Origin: Nonomuraea angiospora
GTDB lineage: Bacteria; Actinomycetota; Actinomycetes; Streptosporangiales; Streptosporangiaceae
Direction: 5' to 3'
DNA: 64,000 nt
Assembly (NCBI RefSeq): GCF_014873145.1
Contig: NZ_JADBEK010000001.1
Span: forward strand, 11,966,001 to 12,030,000
Shown here: positions 12,208 to 20,814 of the stretch, one piece after another
How positions within the stretch are numbered: the stretch's first letter is position 1
Layout: each line of letters starts with the position of its first letter
Program-made: the position numbers and the translations under genes
The notes under the pieces: model-generated
What the model saw: only the letters and a program-made list of their open reading frames with translations
Databases searched by the model: none
Told to the model about the DNA's origin: nothing

Positions 12208-13878
12208 ATGCGGCGAGTCGCCTCTGGCTTGACGGCGCTGGCCACGGTGGTCGCGATGGCCGCCTGCTCGCCTGTCACATCGCAGGACCCCCGCCGCGCC
12301 GCCATCCCCCAAGGCCCCGAATACCTCGTCTTCTACACCCAGGGCGGGCAGCGCCAGGCGCAGGAGGCCGTCGAACGCGCCGGCGGCGCCACGCTCGCGA
12401 ACGACGCCAAGCTCGGCTACCTGACGGCCACGGGCGGCGGCGGCAGGTTCGTCGAGAACGTGGGCTCCGACGGGTCCGTCGTCGGGGTGTCCCCGGACCG
12501 CAGCATCGGCTTCGCCGAACCCGATGCCGCCCGCGCCGCCCGCCGTACCGGAGGAGCCAAGGGCCAGGCGGCGGCCTTCCCCGACGCGGGAGCGCTCACC
12601 AGGAGCGGCTCGGGAGAGCCGCTCGCCGGCCGCCAGTGGGACATGCGGATGATCGGCGCCGACCGCGCCAACGCCAAGGCGCCCGGCAGCAAGCAGGTGC
12701 TGGTCGGCGTCATCGACACCGGCGTGGACGGCAAGCACCCCGACATCGCCCCCAACTTCAACCGCGAGCTCAGCCGCAACTTCGTCACCGACAAGCCCAA
12801 GGACGAGGCCGGCGAGACGCTCGACGGCCCCTGCGAGGTCAGCAGCTGCAAGGACCCCGTGGACGAGGACGACGACGGCCACGGCACCCACGTGGCCAGC
12901 ACGATCGCCGCCCCGATCAACGGCATCGGCATCGCCGGCGTAGCCCCCGGCGTCCAGATCGTGAACATCAGGGCCGGCCAGGACTCCGGCTTCTTCTTCC
13001 TCAAGCCCAGCCTCGACGCGCTCACCTACGCCGGCGACATCGGCGTGGACGTCGTGAACATGAGCTACTACGTCGACCCCTGGCTGTTCAACTGCACGAA
13101 CAACAAGGCCGACTCCAGGAAGGAACAGCTCGAACAGGCGGGCATCATCACCGGCATGCAGCGGGCGCTCGACTACGCCCGCCAGCGCGGCGTCACCCTC
13201 ATCTCCGCCCTCGGCAACGGCTCCACCGACCTCGGCCACCCCAAGGTCGACAAGGAGAGCCCCGGCTACCCGGTCGGCGAGAAGAAGGACCGCCAGGTCG
13301 ACAACTCCTGCGTCAACGTGCCCGCCGAGTCCGCCGGCGTCATCTCCGTCGCCGGGCTCGGCCCCTCCGGCCGCAAGGCGATCTACAGCGACTACGGCGT
13401 CGAGCAGGCCGACGTGTCCGCGCCCGGCGGCGACGCGCTGGACGGCAAGGGCGCCAAGGCCACCCGCTCGATCCTGGGCGCCGCGCCCGAGCACGTGCTG
13501 CGGGCCGCCGGGCGGATCGACGCGAAGGGCGAGCCCAAGGGCGCCGACGTCGTCAAGGACTGCAAGGGCGCCACCTGCGCCTACTACCAGTACCTCGACG
13601 GCACCTCCATGGCCGCCCCCCACGCCACGGGAGTCGCCGCCATCCTCATCAGCCGCTTCGGCAAACCCGGCAAGGGCGGCCTCGAACTCGCCCCGGCCAC
13701 CGTCGAGGACCTGCTCTACAAGACCGCCACCCCCAAGGCCTGCCCCGCGCCCCGCGAGTACGTGTACAAGGCCTACGGCCAGGACATCACCCAGGTCTGC
13801 GAGGGGGACGAGGCGGACAACGGCTTCTTCGGGCACGGTGTCGTGGACGCATGGAAAGCGGCTACCGTCGAACCATGA
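12208..13878 (+). CDS. Subtilisin-like (S8) serine peptidase, lipoprotein
   Basis: A 556-residue secreted protease. The N-terminus MRRVASGLTALATVVAMAAC is a lipoprotein signal with the lipidated Cys at residue 20, so the enzyme is probably anchored outside the membrane. The subtilase triad is D170 (VIDTGVDGKHPDI), H225 (DGHGTHVAST) and S467 (DGTSMAAPHATGVAAI). The oxyanion Asn lies in ISALGNGSTD. The region before residue 150 resembles an I9-type propeptide. The start at 12208 has GGGGGAAG upstream. Its stop overlaps the start of the next gene (ATGA), so the two are probably translationally coupled. The substrate is unknown. Confidence 0.92.
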   Translation: MRRVASGLTALATVVAMAACSPVTSQDPRRAAIPQGPEYLVFYTQGGQRQAQEAVERAGGATLANDAKLGYLTATGGGGRFVENVGSDGSVVGVSPDRSIGFAEPDAARAARRTGGAKGQAAAFPDAGALTRSGSGEPLAGRQWDMRMIGADRANAKAPGSKQVLVGVIDTGVDGKHPDIAPNFNRELSRNFVTDKPKDEAGETLDGPCEVSSCKDPVDEDDDGHGTHVASTIAAPINGIGIAGVAPGVQIVNIRAGQDSGFFFLKPSLDALTYAGDIGVDVVNMSYYVDPWLFNCTNNKADSRKEQLEQAGIITGMQRALDYARQRGVTLISALGNGSTDLGHPKVDKESPGYPVGEKKDRQVDNSCVNVPAESAGVISVAGLGPSGRKAIYSDYGVEQADVSAPGGDALDGKGAKATRSILGAAPEHVLRAAGRIDAKGEPKGADVVKDCKGATCAYYQYLDGTSMAAPHATGVAAILISRFGKPGKGGLELAPATVEDLLYKTATPKACPAPREYVYKAYGQDITQVCEGDEADNGFFGHGVVDAWKAATVEP

Positions 13879-14225
13879 TGTATCGCATCATCGCGGACGC
13901 CGCGATGGTGGTGCACTTCGCGTTCCTGGCCTACCTGGCCGTGGGCGGGTTCCTCGCGTGGCGCTGGCGGCGTACGATCTGGGCGCACCTGGCCGTGGTC
14001 GGCTGGGGCCTGCTGTCGATCGCGACCGGCGTCGAGTGCCCGCTCACCGTGCTCGAGGACTGGGGACGCCGCAACGCGGGGCTGGCCGAACTGCCCCGCG
14101 GCGGATTCATCGACAACTACATCGAGGGCGTCATCTACCCGGAGCAGTACACGAACTTGGTGCGTCTGGGGGTCGCCGTTCTCGTTCTGTTCTCTTACGT
14201 AGGCTACGTTCTGCGTCGTCAGTGA
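13875..14225 (+). CDS. DUF2784 family membrane protein
   Basis: A 116-residue protein with three to four predicted membrane helices (ADAAMVVHFAFLAYLAVGG; AHLAVVGWGLLSIATG; LVRLGVAVLVLFSYVGY). The family signature includes the ATGVECPLTVLEDW and FIDNYIEGVIYP segments. The function of this family is unknown. It overlaps the stop of the S8 lipoprotein gene by 4 bp, which implies coupled translation and possibly a shared envelope role. Confidence 0.85.
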   Translation: MMYRIIADAAMVVHFAFLAYLAVGGFLAWRWRRTIWAHLAVVGWGLLSIATGVECPLTVLEDWGRRNAGLAELPRGGFIDNYIEGVIYPEQYTNLVRLGVAVLVLFSYVGYVLRRQ

Positions 14226-14260
14226 CTGCCAAGTGGTCTGTACCAATTAAGGTAGGACTC

Positions 14261-15691
14261 GTGACTCGTCGCGCGAAAATCGTCTGCACCCTAGGCCCCG
14301 CCACCTCCTCCAAAGAACGCCTCCGCGAGCTGATCGCCGCAGGCATGGACGTGGCACGGTTCAACCTCAGCCATGGCAATCATGACATGCACAGAGAGGT
14401 CTACGACCGGGTCAGGGAGGTGGCGGCCGACCTCGGCCGCGGTGTAGGCGTGCTCGCCGACCTGCAGGGCCCCAAGATCCGTGTCGGCACGTTCGAGGAG
14501 GGCCCCGTCAGGCTGGGCTTCGGCGACGTCTTCACCATCACCACCGAAGACGTCCCGGGCGACCGCGAGCAGGTCTCCACCACCTACAAGGGGCTGCCGA
14601 AGGACGTGCGCCCCGGTGACACGATCCTCGTCGACGACGGCCGCCTCGTGCTCGAGGCCACCCGCGTCGATGAGGAGCGCATCACCACCCGTGTCGTCAT
14701 CGGCGGCATGATCTCCGACAACAAGGGCCTCAACCTGCCCGGCGTCAACGTCAGCGCCCCCGCCCTGACCGACAAGGACGAGGCCGACCTGCGCTGGGCG
14801 CTGCGCACCGGCTTCGACATGATCGCCCTGTCCTTCGTCCGCCGCCCGTCCGACGCCGACGTGGTGCGCAACATCATGGAGCAGGAGGCCGTACGCCTGC
14901 CGCTGATCGCCAAGATCGAGAAGCCGCAGGCCGTCGACCGCCTCCCCGAGATCGTCGACGCCTTCGACGGCATCATGGTCGCCCGCGGCGACCTGGGCGT
15001 CGAGCTGCCGCTGGAGCAGGTGCCGATCGTCCAGCGGCGCATCATCGAGCTGTGCCGCGAGAAGGCCCACCCGGTCATCGTGGCCACCCAGATGCTCGAC
15101 TCGATGATGAACGCCCCCCGGCCCACCCGCGCCGAGGCCTCCGACGTGGCCTACGCGGTCATGGACGGCGCCGACGCGGTCATGCTGTCGGGCGAGACGT
15201 CGGTCGGCAACTACCCGATCGAGTCCGTCTCCACGATGGACCGCATCGCCTGCGCCGCCGAGGAGACGTCCCTGCACGCCACCCACAAGCTGGAGCGCAT
15301 GCCGGAGACCACCGGCGGCGCCATCGCGCGGGCGGCGGCCGAGGTGGGGGCCGTGGTCGGGGCCAAGGCCCTGGTGGCGTTCACGATGTCGGGGGAGACG
15401 GCGCGCCGCCTGGCCCGCTACCGCTCGCCGATCCCGCTGCTGGCCTTCACCTCGTCGCCGCACGTGCGGGGGCAGCTGTCGGTGACGTGGGGGGTGGAGA
15501 CGTTCCACGTGCCGTTCGTGCACCACACCGACGACATGGTGCGGCAGGTGGAGGCTTCGCTGCTGTCGTCCGGGCGGCTGGAGAAGGGCGACAAGGTGGT
15601 CATCGTGGCCGGCTCGCCTCCCGGCACCCCGGGCTCCACCAACGCCCTGCGCGTCCACACCATCGGCTCGGCGGTCTCCCACGCGCACTGA
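14261..15691 (+). CDS. pyk: Pyruvate kinase
   Basis: Transfers phosphate from phosphoenolpyruvate to ADP in the last step of glycolysis. It has 476 residues from a GTG at 14261 (AAGGTAGG upstream). Visible motifs are RFNLSHGNHD (PEP/K+ site), LPLIAKIEKPQAVDRL with the catalytic Lys, IMVARGDLGVELP (Mg2+ ligands) and VIVATQMLDSMMNAPRPTRAE. The barrel, the inserted B domain (about residues 70-165) and the C-terminal allosteric domain are all present. The neighbouring ANTAR regulator and liv genes match a conserved actinomycete context. Confidence 0.97.
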   Translation: MTRRAKIVCTLGPATSSKERLRELIAAGMDVARFNLSHGNHDMHREVYDRVREVAADLGRGVGVLADLQGPKIRVGTFEEGPVRLGFGDVFTITTEDVPGDREQVSTTYKGLPKDVRPGDTILVDDGRLVLEATRVDEERITTRVVIGGMISDNKGLNLPGVNVSAPALTDKDEADLRWALRTGFDMIALSFVRRPSDADVVRNIMEQEAVRLPLIAKIEKPQAVDRLPEIVDAFDGIMVARGDLGVELPLEQVPIVQRRIIELCREKAHPVIVATQMLDSMMNAPRPTRAEASDVAYAVMDGADAVMLSGETSVGNYPIESVSTMDRIACAAEETSLHATHKLERMPETTGGAIARAAAEVGAVVGAKALVAFTMSGETARRLARYRSPIPLLAFTSSPHVRGQLSVTWGVETFHVPFVHHTDDMVRQVEASLLSSGRLEKGDKVVIVAGSPPGTPGSTNALRVHTIGSAVSHAH

Positions 15692-15875
15692 CCTTCAGAT
15701 CTTTTACGGCTGCGCACGGTGGGCACCACCCGCCGAGCGTGGCTGAGGGCCCTCCAGGGAGACGCTTACCCGCCTCACCGGCGCGCCGCCGCAACGGCGC
15801 GCCGTGAGCCACCTCCGTGGCCGCGCCTTGCCCCAGGGCGGGTGCGTCCCTTCGAACGGCGCCCTGGGCAGGGGC

Positions 15876-15903
15876 GGGCGGCGCTGATGGCTGGGCGCCG
15901 CCC
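15876..15903 (-). terminator. Hairpin between pyk and dapD
   Basis: A perfect 9-bp stem, GGGCGGCGC (15876-15884) with GCGCCGCCC (15895-15903), lies just past the dapD stop. A second hairpin (GGCGCGCC inverted, about 15784-15807) sits nearer pyk. The 230-bp convergent gap holds nothing else I can identify. Confidence 0.55.
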
Positions 15904-15921
15904 GTGGGGCCGGTCAGGATG

Positions 15922-16884
15922 TCAGTTGGCGTGCAGGGCGGCGTTCAGCTCGATGCCGCCCCCCGTGCGCGGCACCGCCTCCACCGCGCCCGACTGCGAG
16001 TTGCGGCGCAGCAGGACCCCGTTCGAGCCCGACAGCTCGGCGGCCTTCACCACCGTGCCGTCCGGGAGCGCGACCTTCGTGCCCGCCGTCACGTACAGAC
16101 CGGCCTCCACCACGCAGTCGTCCCCCAGCGAGATGCCGACGCCCGCGTTGGCGCCGAGCAGGCAGCGCTCACCGATCGAGATGACCTGCTTGCCGCCGCC
16201 GGACAGCGTCCCCATGATCGAGGCGCCGCCGCCCACGTCGGAGCCGTCGCCGACGACCACGCCGGCCGAGATACGGCCCTCGACCATGGAGGCGCCCAGG
16301 GTGCCGGCGTTGAAGTTCACGAAGCCCTCGTGCATGACCGTGGTGCCGCTCGCCAGGTGGGCGCCCAGGCGCACCCGGTCCGCGTCGGCGATCCGCACGC
16401 CGGAAGGCAGCACGTAGTCCACCATCCGCGGGAACTTGTCCACCCCGTACACCGTCACCGCGCCCCTCGCCCGCAGCCGCAGGCGCGTCCGCTCGAAGTC
16501 CGGCACCGGGCACGGGCCGAAATTGGTCCACGCGACGTTGGCGAGCAGGCCGAAGATGCCGTCCAGGTTGACCCCGTGCGGCCTGACAAGGCGGGCGGAC
16601 AGCAGGTGCAGCCGCAGGTAGACGTCGTGGGCGTCCACGGGCGCCTCGGAGAGCTTGGCGATGCCGGTGCGCACCGCCACCACCTCCACGCCCCGCGCCG
16701 CGTCGGGACCCGTCAGCTCGGCCAGCTCACCGGCCTCGCCGGCGGAGAGCCGCTCGGTGCCCGTCGCGGGCGCGTCGCCCAGCTCGGGGGCGGGGAACCA
16801 GGTGTCGAGTACGGTGCCGTCGGCGGCGATGGTCGCGAGGCCGACGCCGAACGCGCCGGTCGAGGTGGGATCGATAGCAGTCAC
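15922..16884 (-). CDS. dapD: Tetrahydrodipicolinate N-succinyltransferase
   Basis: Succinylates tetrahydrodipicolinate using succinyl-CoA in the lysine/meso-diaminopimelate pathway. At 320 residues it is the longer actinobacterial type. An N-terminal alpha/beta domain (to about 150) precedes a left-handed beta-helix of hexapeptide repeats ([50 protein letters not shown]). The active-site-like stretches [14 protein letters not shown] and [14 protein letters not shown] are present. It is convergent with pyk and stands alone. Confidence 0.95.
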   Translation of the reverse strand: MTAIDPTSTGAFGVGLATIAADGTVLDTWFPAPELGDAPATGTERLSAGEAGELAELTGPDAARGVEVVAVRTGIAKLSEAPVDAHDVYLRLHLLSARLVRPHGVNLDGIFGLLANVAWTNFGPCPVPDFERTRLRLRARGAVTVYGVDKFPRMVDYVLPSGVRIADADRVRLGAHLASGTTVMHEGFVNFNAGTLGASMVEGRISAGVVVGDGSDVGGGASIMGTLSGGGKQVISIGERCLLGANAGVGISLGDDCVVEAGLYVTAGTKVALPDGTVVKAAELSGSNGVLLRRNSQSGAVEAVPRTGGGIELNAALHAN

Positions 16885-16908
16885 GGGCCCAAAAATACCG
16901 TTTCCGGA

Positions 16909-17331
16909 TCAGCCGAGGGCGCCCAGGTCTGCGGAGAGCCAATGCTCGGGTCGCATCCGGAACGTCATGAGCACGTGCAGGTCCGAGCCCTGCACGTAAC
17001 CCTCCACCGCGTCGGGCGGCAGGTAGCGGCAGGAGATGCGCGTCAGGTCCTCCAGCGTCGTGGGGCCGGAGCGCACGACGGGCCCTTCGACGGACACGTA
17101 CCGGTAGGTCGGGCTGACCCGCTGCACCAGCATCGAGAACCTGGTCGCCTTCGCGATCAGCTTGGCCTTGCGCGAGCCGCCGTCCGTCAGGAAGCGGATC
17201 TCGCCGCCGGGGACGTAGTCGTACCAGACGGGCACGATCAGCGGGGCGCGCCCGTCACCCGTCTCCACCGCCAGGCTCGCGATGTGCGGCTCCGCCAGGA
17301 ACGCCTCCCTCGCCGCCACACTCAACGGCAT
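16909..17331 (-). CDS. Pyridoxamine 5'-phosphate oxidase-fold flavoprotein
   Basis: A 140-residue split-barrel protein of the PPOX/F420-binding class. Key segments are the N-terminal helix SVAAREAFLAEPHIASLAVE, PLIVPVWYDYVPGGEIRFLT (strand pair), SRKAKLIAKATRFSMLVQR and YRYVSVEGPVV. Members bind FMN or F420 and reduce or sense small molecules; the cofactor cannot be told from sequence alone. The start lies 77 nt inside the annotated end of the upstream LysR frame, so the LysR C-terminus or this start may need revision. Confidence 0.87.
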   Translation of the reverse strand: MPLSVAAREAFLAEPHIASLAVETGDGRAPLIVPVWYDYVPGGEIRFLTDGGSRKAKLIAKATRFSMLVQRVSPTYRYVSVEGPVVRSGPTTLEDLTRISCRYLPPDAVEGYVQGSDLHVLMTFRMRPEHWLSADLGALG

Positions 17332-18259
17332 GCCGCCCCACCCCCGTCTGCATCGATCGTGAGACGGCTATTCCCGGTGGGAGCGATCCCGAAAGCTCCT
17401 CAATCGCGCCTTTGCCCAGGTGATCCCCGTTCGCGGCGGAGCAGTGCCGGGCCGCGACCGTCGTCGCCGTGCGGACGAACGCCGCCAGCGCCCGCGACCG
17501 CGCCCCCTCCGGCCAGGCCAGCACCACCGTCGTCGGCGGGCCGTCGAGCACCGGCACGCACACCAGATCCCGCCGCAGCTGATCCCGCACCGACTCCGGG
17601 ACCACCGCGATCAACCGCCCCAACGCCACCAACTGCATCAGCATGGAGGGATCGTGCAGGTCGGAATGCCGGCCCGGCCAGCACGGCGTCGGATCGTCCT
17701 CCAGCTCGGCCAGGCGCACGGAGGACCGCGCCGCCAGCCGGTGCCCGGGCCGCACGATCGCCACGCTGCCCTCCTCCCTGAGCGGCTCGCTGTCGAAACC
17801 CGTCAGATCCTCGTACGGGCTGTGCAGGAACGCCACGTCGGCCGTGCCGTCACGCAGCATCCGCGCCCGCTCCGTCACCGCGCACAGGACCAGGTCCACC
17901 TCGACGGCGTCCGGCAGGTCGCGATAGGCGGCGAGGATCTCCGACAGCAGACCGCCGTCGCCGCCCGCCTTCATCGCCACCACCAGCCGGGGCACGGCGC
18001 GCCCCGCCCGCTGCGTGCGCACCGTCGCGGCGGCCACCGCGTCCAGGACCTTGGCCGCCTCCGTGGCCAGCACCTCACCCGCCGGAGTCAGCGCGATCCG
18101 CCGCCCCGACCGGTCGAACAACGTCACCCCGAGCCGCCGCTCCAGCTTCTGGATCGCCCTCGACAGCGGCGGCTGCGCCATGCCCAGCCGCTCGGCGGCC
18201 CGCCCGAAGTGCAGCTCCTCCGCGACGGCGGCGAAATAGGCCAGCTCGCGCGTTTCCAT
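17255..18259 (-). CDS. LysR-family transcriptional regulator
   Basis: A 334-residue regulator. The winged HTH occupies residues 1-60 (ELAYFAAVAEELHFGRAAER, then LGMAQPPLSRAIQKLERRLG), and the effector-binding domain about 85-295. The last 40 residues (after AANGDHLGKGAIEELSG) are unlike family members and overlap the next gene in another frame, suggesting read-through of an eroded end or a frameshift near 17400. It is transcribed divergently from the SDR gene at 18331. A perfect 7-3-7 palindrome overlaps its start codon. Confidence 0.88.
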   Translation of the reverse strand: METRELAYFAAVAEELHFGRAAERLGMAQPPLSRAIQKLERRLGVTLFDRSGRRIALTPAGEVLATEAAKVLDAVAAATVRTQRAGRAVPRLVVAMKAGGDGGLLSEILAAYRDLPDAVEVDLVLCAVTERARMLRDGTADVAFLHSPYEDLTGFDSEPLREEGSVAIVRPGHRLAARSSVRLAELEDDPTPCWPGRHSDLHDPSMLMQLVALGRLIAVVPESVRDQLRRDLVCVPVLDGPPTTVVLAWPEGARSRALAAFVRTATTVAARHCSAANGDHLGKGAIEELSGSLPPGIAVSRSMQTGVGRHAVECGGEGGVPGGAAHREPGGGDG

Positions 18260-18273
18260 ACCCACAGGGTATG
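18257..18273. promoter_or_regulatory. LysR-type palindrome overlapping the lysR start
   Basis: CATACCC (18257-18263) is exactly inverted as GGGTATG (18267-18273) around ACA. It contains the T-N11-A pattern typical of LysR sites (ATACCCACAGGGTAT). It lies between divergent lysR and SDR genes; control of both is inferred. Confidence 0.7.
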
Positions 18274-18330
18274 GCCCATGACCCACCCGGTGTTGGCCCC
18301 GGAACGGCCGGCGATGGTGTGCTTCCCGGC

Positions 18331-19077
18331 ATGACCGACATGACCGACATGACGAACAAGACCACGGCCCTGGTGACCGGGGCGAACAAAGGCATCGGAT
18401 ACGAGGTCGCCGCGGGACTCGCGCGCACCGGCATGACCGTGCTGCTCGGCTCCCGCGACCGGGCCCGCGGGCAGGAGGCCGCCGCCCGCCTGCGCGCCGA
18501 GGGCGGCGACGTGCGCCCCGTCGTGCTGGACGTCACCGACCCGGCCACGATCGACGCCGCCGCCGCCACGCTGACCCGCCTCGACGTGCTGGTCAACAAC
18601 GCCGGCATCGCGGGCCCCATGGGCGACCCGCCCAGCGCCATGTCCCCGCGGACCCTCCGGGAGGTGTTCGAGACGAACGTCGTCGGCGTCCTCATGGTCA
18701 CCAACGCCATGCTCCCCCTGCTCAGACGCTCACCGGCGGCCCGCATCGTGAACGTCTCCAGCGGCGTCGGCTCCCTCGCCCACCACACCGACCCCGCCCA
18801 CTACATGTCGGCCCTGCCGCCCTCGGCCACCTATCCCGTGTCCAAGACCGCGCTCAACTCCCTGACCGTCCAGTACGCCAAGGAACTGCGCGAGGACGGC
18901 ATCCTCGTCAACGCCGCCGCCCCCGGCGCCTGCGCCACCGACCTCACCAAGGACCTGCCCTACCAGGTCACGCGCACCGCCGCGGACGGGGCCGCCGTCA
19001 TCATCCGGCTGGCCACCCTCGGCCCCGACGGCCCGACCGGCGGCTTCTACGACGACGCCGGGATCGTGCCCTGGTGA
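18331..19077 (+). CDS. Short-chain dehydrogenase/reductase
   Basis: A 248-residue classical SDR. The cofactor loop is TGANKGIGYEVA, the NAG motif is VLVNNAGIAG, the catalytic Ser is in IVNVSSGVGS and the YxxxK is YPVSKTALN. SRDRARGQEAA after strand 2 suggests NADP(H) preference. It resembles carbonyl reductase-like SDRs; the substrate is unknown. Three in-frame ATGs (18331, 18340, 18349) make the exact start uncertain. It is probably controlled by the divergent LysR regulator. Confidence 0.92.
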   Translation: MTDMTDMTNKTTALVTGANKGIGYEVAAGLARTGMTVLLGSRDRARGQEAAARLRAEGGDVRPVVLDVTDPATIDAAAATLTRLDVLVNNAGIAGPMGDPPSAMSPRTLREVFETNVVGVLMVTNAMLPLLRRSPAARIVNVSSGVGSLAHHTDPAHYMSALPPSATYPVSKTALNSLTVQYAKELREDGILVNAAAPGACATDLTKDLPYQVTRTAADGAAVIIRLATLGPDGPTGGFYDDAGIVPW

Positions 19078-19081
19078 CCGG

Positions 19082-19843
19082 TCAGTATTTCGGGCCGACG
19101 TGAAGATCGAGTAACTCCACCGCCTCCCGCCGGGCGACCGAGAGCTCGTTGCGGTTGTTGAACCGCCAGGCCACGCCGAGCAGATCGAGCGCCTCGCCGC
19201 AGAGGGCGAGGATGTCGGAGGACTCGTTCTTGAAGTGGTAGCGAGGATATTCGTACCAGCGGACGCCGCTGGGCAGGTCGCGGCGGACCCGGTTGGTCCC
19301 ACGCCAGCCGTCGGAGTGGATGAGGCCCCTGACGAAACGGCCGGGATGCGCCGAGACGATCTCCCGCTGCCACGGCTCGAGGACGATGGCGCGCTCATGC
19401 TTCTTGCCGGGGCCGTGCTGGGGGAACAGGTGCGGCCAGTGCTTGGAGAGGCTCTTGACTTCGGTGCAGCCGTTGCGGTGACGGCGGCTGACCACTGAGG
19501 TCGGCATCACCTGGGCCATTGTGGTGGCTGCTTCTTCGATGAGACCGGGCCAGTGGTTATCGCAGTAGATGGAGAGCAGGTAGACGCCCTTGCGGCATGC
19601 CACGATGTGACCGTCGCCGAGATAGAGCCCCAGGAGGTGGGCATAGCTGTCGGCGGGCGCAGGGGCGTGGGCACGTGATGCGCACCGGACACAGGTGCGG
19701 GTCACAGGGGAGTCGGCCGCCGGGCCGGCGCGCCAGCGGCGGATGGTGTTGAGGCTGACGCCGGTCTGGCGGCTGGTCTCGCTGAGGCTGAGGCCCGAGG
19801 CGAGCAGGCGGAGCGCTTCGTCACGGATGGCGAGAGCATGCAT
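19082..19843 (-). CDS. HTH protein with LAGLIDADG homing-endonuclease-like domain
   Basis: A 253-residue protein. Residues 5-40 form a resolvase/Xre-like HTH (LLASGLSLSETSRQTGVSLN, then TIRRWRAG), followed by a CxxC pair (C51, C54). The remainder carries two LAGLIDADG-type motifs: LLGLYLGDGHI (69-79) and FVRGLIHSDGW (170-180), each with the acidic residue that binds metal in homing endonucleases. It is free-standing and not inside an intron or intein. Family relatives include WhiA-like regulators and orphan homing endonucleases. It sits directly downstream of a tRNA-like gene on the same strand, with that gene's terminator between them. Whether it still cuts DNA or acts as a regulator is unknown. 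Confidence 0.85.
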   Translation of the reverse strand: MHALAIRDEALRLLASGLSLSETSRQTGVSLNTIRRWRAGPAADSPVTRTCVRCASRAHAPAPADSYAHLLGLYLGDGHIVACRKGVYLLSIYCDNHWPGLIEEAATTMAQVMPTSVVSRRHRNGCTEVKSLSKHWPHLFPQHGPGKKHERAIVLEPWQREIVSAHPGRFVRGLIHSDGWRGTNRVRRDLPSGVRWYEYPRYHFKNESSDILALCGEALDLLGVAWRFNNRNELSVARREAVELLDLHVGPKY

Positions 19844-19868
19844 GCGGAGAGTGTCGCAGCCGGGTGCG

Positions 19869-19901
19869 ACAAAACCGCCCGGCCTGGAGGGCCGGGCGGT
19901 T
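19869..19901 (-). terminator. Intrinsic terminator of the tRNA gene
   Basis: On the minus strand a perfect 12-bp stem, AACCGCCCGGCC with GGCCGGGCGGTT (19873-19884 and 19890-19901), has a 5-nt loop and is followed by TTGTCG. It starts 6 nt past the tRNA 3' end. Confidence 0.88.
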
Positions 19902-19907
19902 GATCAG

Positions 19908-19980
19908 TGCCCCGGGTGGGATTCGAACCCACACTGAATGGATTTTGAGGCCATCTTCTCTGCCGTTGGAATACCGGGGC
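19908..19980 (-). tRNA. tRNA-like gene, anticodon CAA (Leu), short variable loop
   Basis: A 73-nt cloverleaf can be folded by hand. The acceptor stem GCCCCGG/CCGGGGC is perfect with discriminator A, and the T-arm GTGGG-TTCGAAT-CCCAC is perfect. The anticodon loop is CTCAAAA, giving anticodon CAA (reads UUG) after U33. The D-stem is only 3 bp (TTC/GAA) and the last anticodon-stem pair is a C-T mismatch. The variable region is 5 nt (TCAGT). Bacterial tRNA-Leu normally has a long class II variable arm, so this is not a standard leucine tRNA. No CCA is encoded. A dedicated terminator follows. Confidence 0.75.
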
Positions 19981-20076
19981 ATTTGGGGGTTTTGTGATGC
20001 ATCCTAGTGTCGAGCTAGATCGCCTGCTGACCACCAGCGTGGATCTAATCTACCGGACATCGGTACTCTTCTGCTC

Positions 20077-20661
20077 GTGAGTACGCAGCGGCGAGTAGTG
20101 ATCGCGGAAGACGAGGCCCTGATCCGCCTCGACCTCAAGGAGATGCTCCAGGAGGACGGCTACGTCGTCGTGGGCGAGGCCGGGGACGGTGAGCAGGCGA
20201 TCCGGCTGGCCGCCGAGCTGAAGCCGGACCTCGTGATCCTGGACGTGAAGATGCCCGTGCTCGACGGCATCTCGGCGGCCGAGCGGATCGTGGCCGAGCG
20301 GATCGCGCCGTGCCTGATCCTGACCGCGTTCTCCCAGCGTGACCTGGTCGAGCGGGCCAGGGACGCGGGGGCGATGGCCTATCTGGTCAAGCCGTTCACG
20401 AAGGCGGATCTGGTGCCGGCGATCGAGATGGCGGTCAGCAGGCACGAGGAGATGGTGGCGCTGGCGGCCGAGGTGTCGAGCCTGTCGGAGCGGCTGGAGA
20501 CCAGGAAGCTGGTGGAGCGGGCCAAGGGTCAGCTGATGACGCAGCACGGCTGGAGTGAGCCGCAGGCGTTCAGGTGGATCCAGAAGGCGTCGATGGATCG
20601 GCGGTTGAGCATGCGTGAGGTTGCTCAGATCGTTATAGACGACGCGGCCGAGCGGGGCTGA
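20077..20661 (+). CDS. pdtaR: Response regulator with ANTAR RNA-binding output (PdtaR-like)
   Basis: A 194-residue protein. The receiver domain (1-120) has the acidic pair in VVIAEDEALIR, the phosphoacceptor Asp in DLVILDVKMPVLDG, the Thr in LILTAFSQ and the Lys in YLVKPFTKADL. A short coiled coil (SLSERLETRKLVERAKG) leads into the ANTAR domain (about 135-190, with AKGQLMTQHGWSEPQAFRWI and QKASMDRRLSMREVAQIV). Such proteins are activated by a histidine kinase (PdtaS) and act as antiterminators by binding paired hairpins. No kinase gene is adjacent. A GTG start only 7 nt after TACTCT suggests a leaderless transcript. Confidence 0.93.
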   Translation: MSTQRRVVIAEDEALIRLDLKEMLQEDGYVVVGEAGDGEQAIRLAAELKPDLVILDVKMPVLDGISAAERIVAERIAPCLILTAFSQRDLVERARDAGAMAYLVKPFTKADLVPAIEMAVSRHEEMVALAAEVSSLSERLETRKLVERAKGQLMTQHGWSEPQAFRWIQKASMDRRLSMREVAQIVIDDAAERG

Positions 20662-20814
20662 AAAACGCCTATATCAAGTCTTTTGGGCCGGTGGGTTGTG
20701 GTGTGGTCACGAGTGGGCATCCAACCGGCTTCGAGTGCTTTTCGTGGGAGGTGTCCCGGCGCGTAACTGATGGGCGGATGGAAGGTCCGCTCATCTCGAA
20801 CGGAGACGCTTTCG

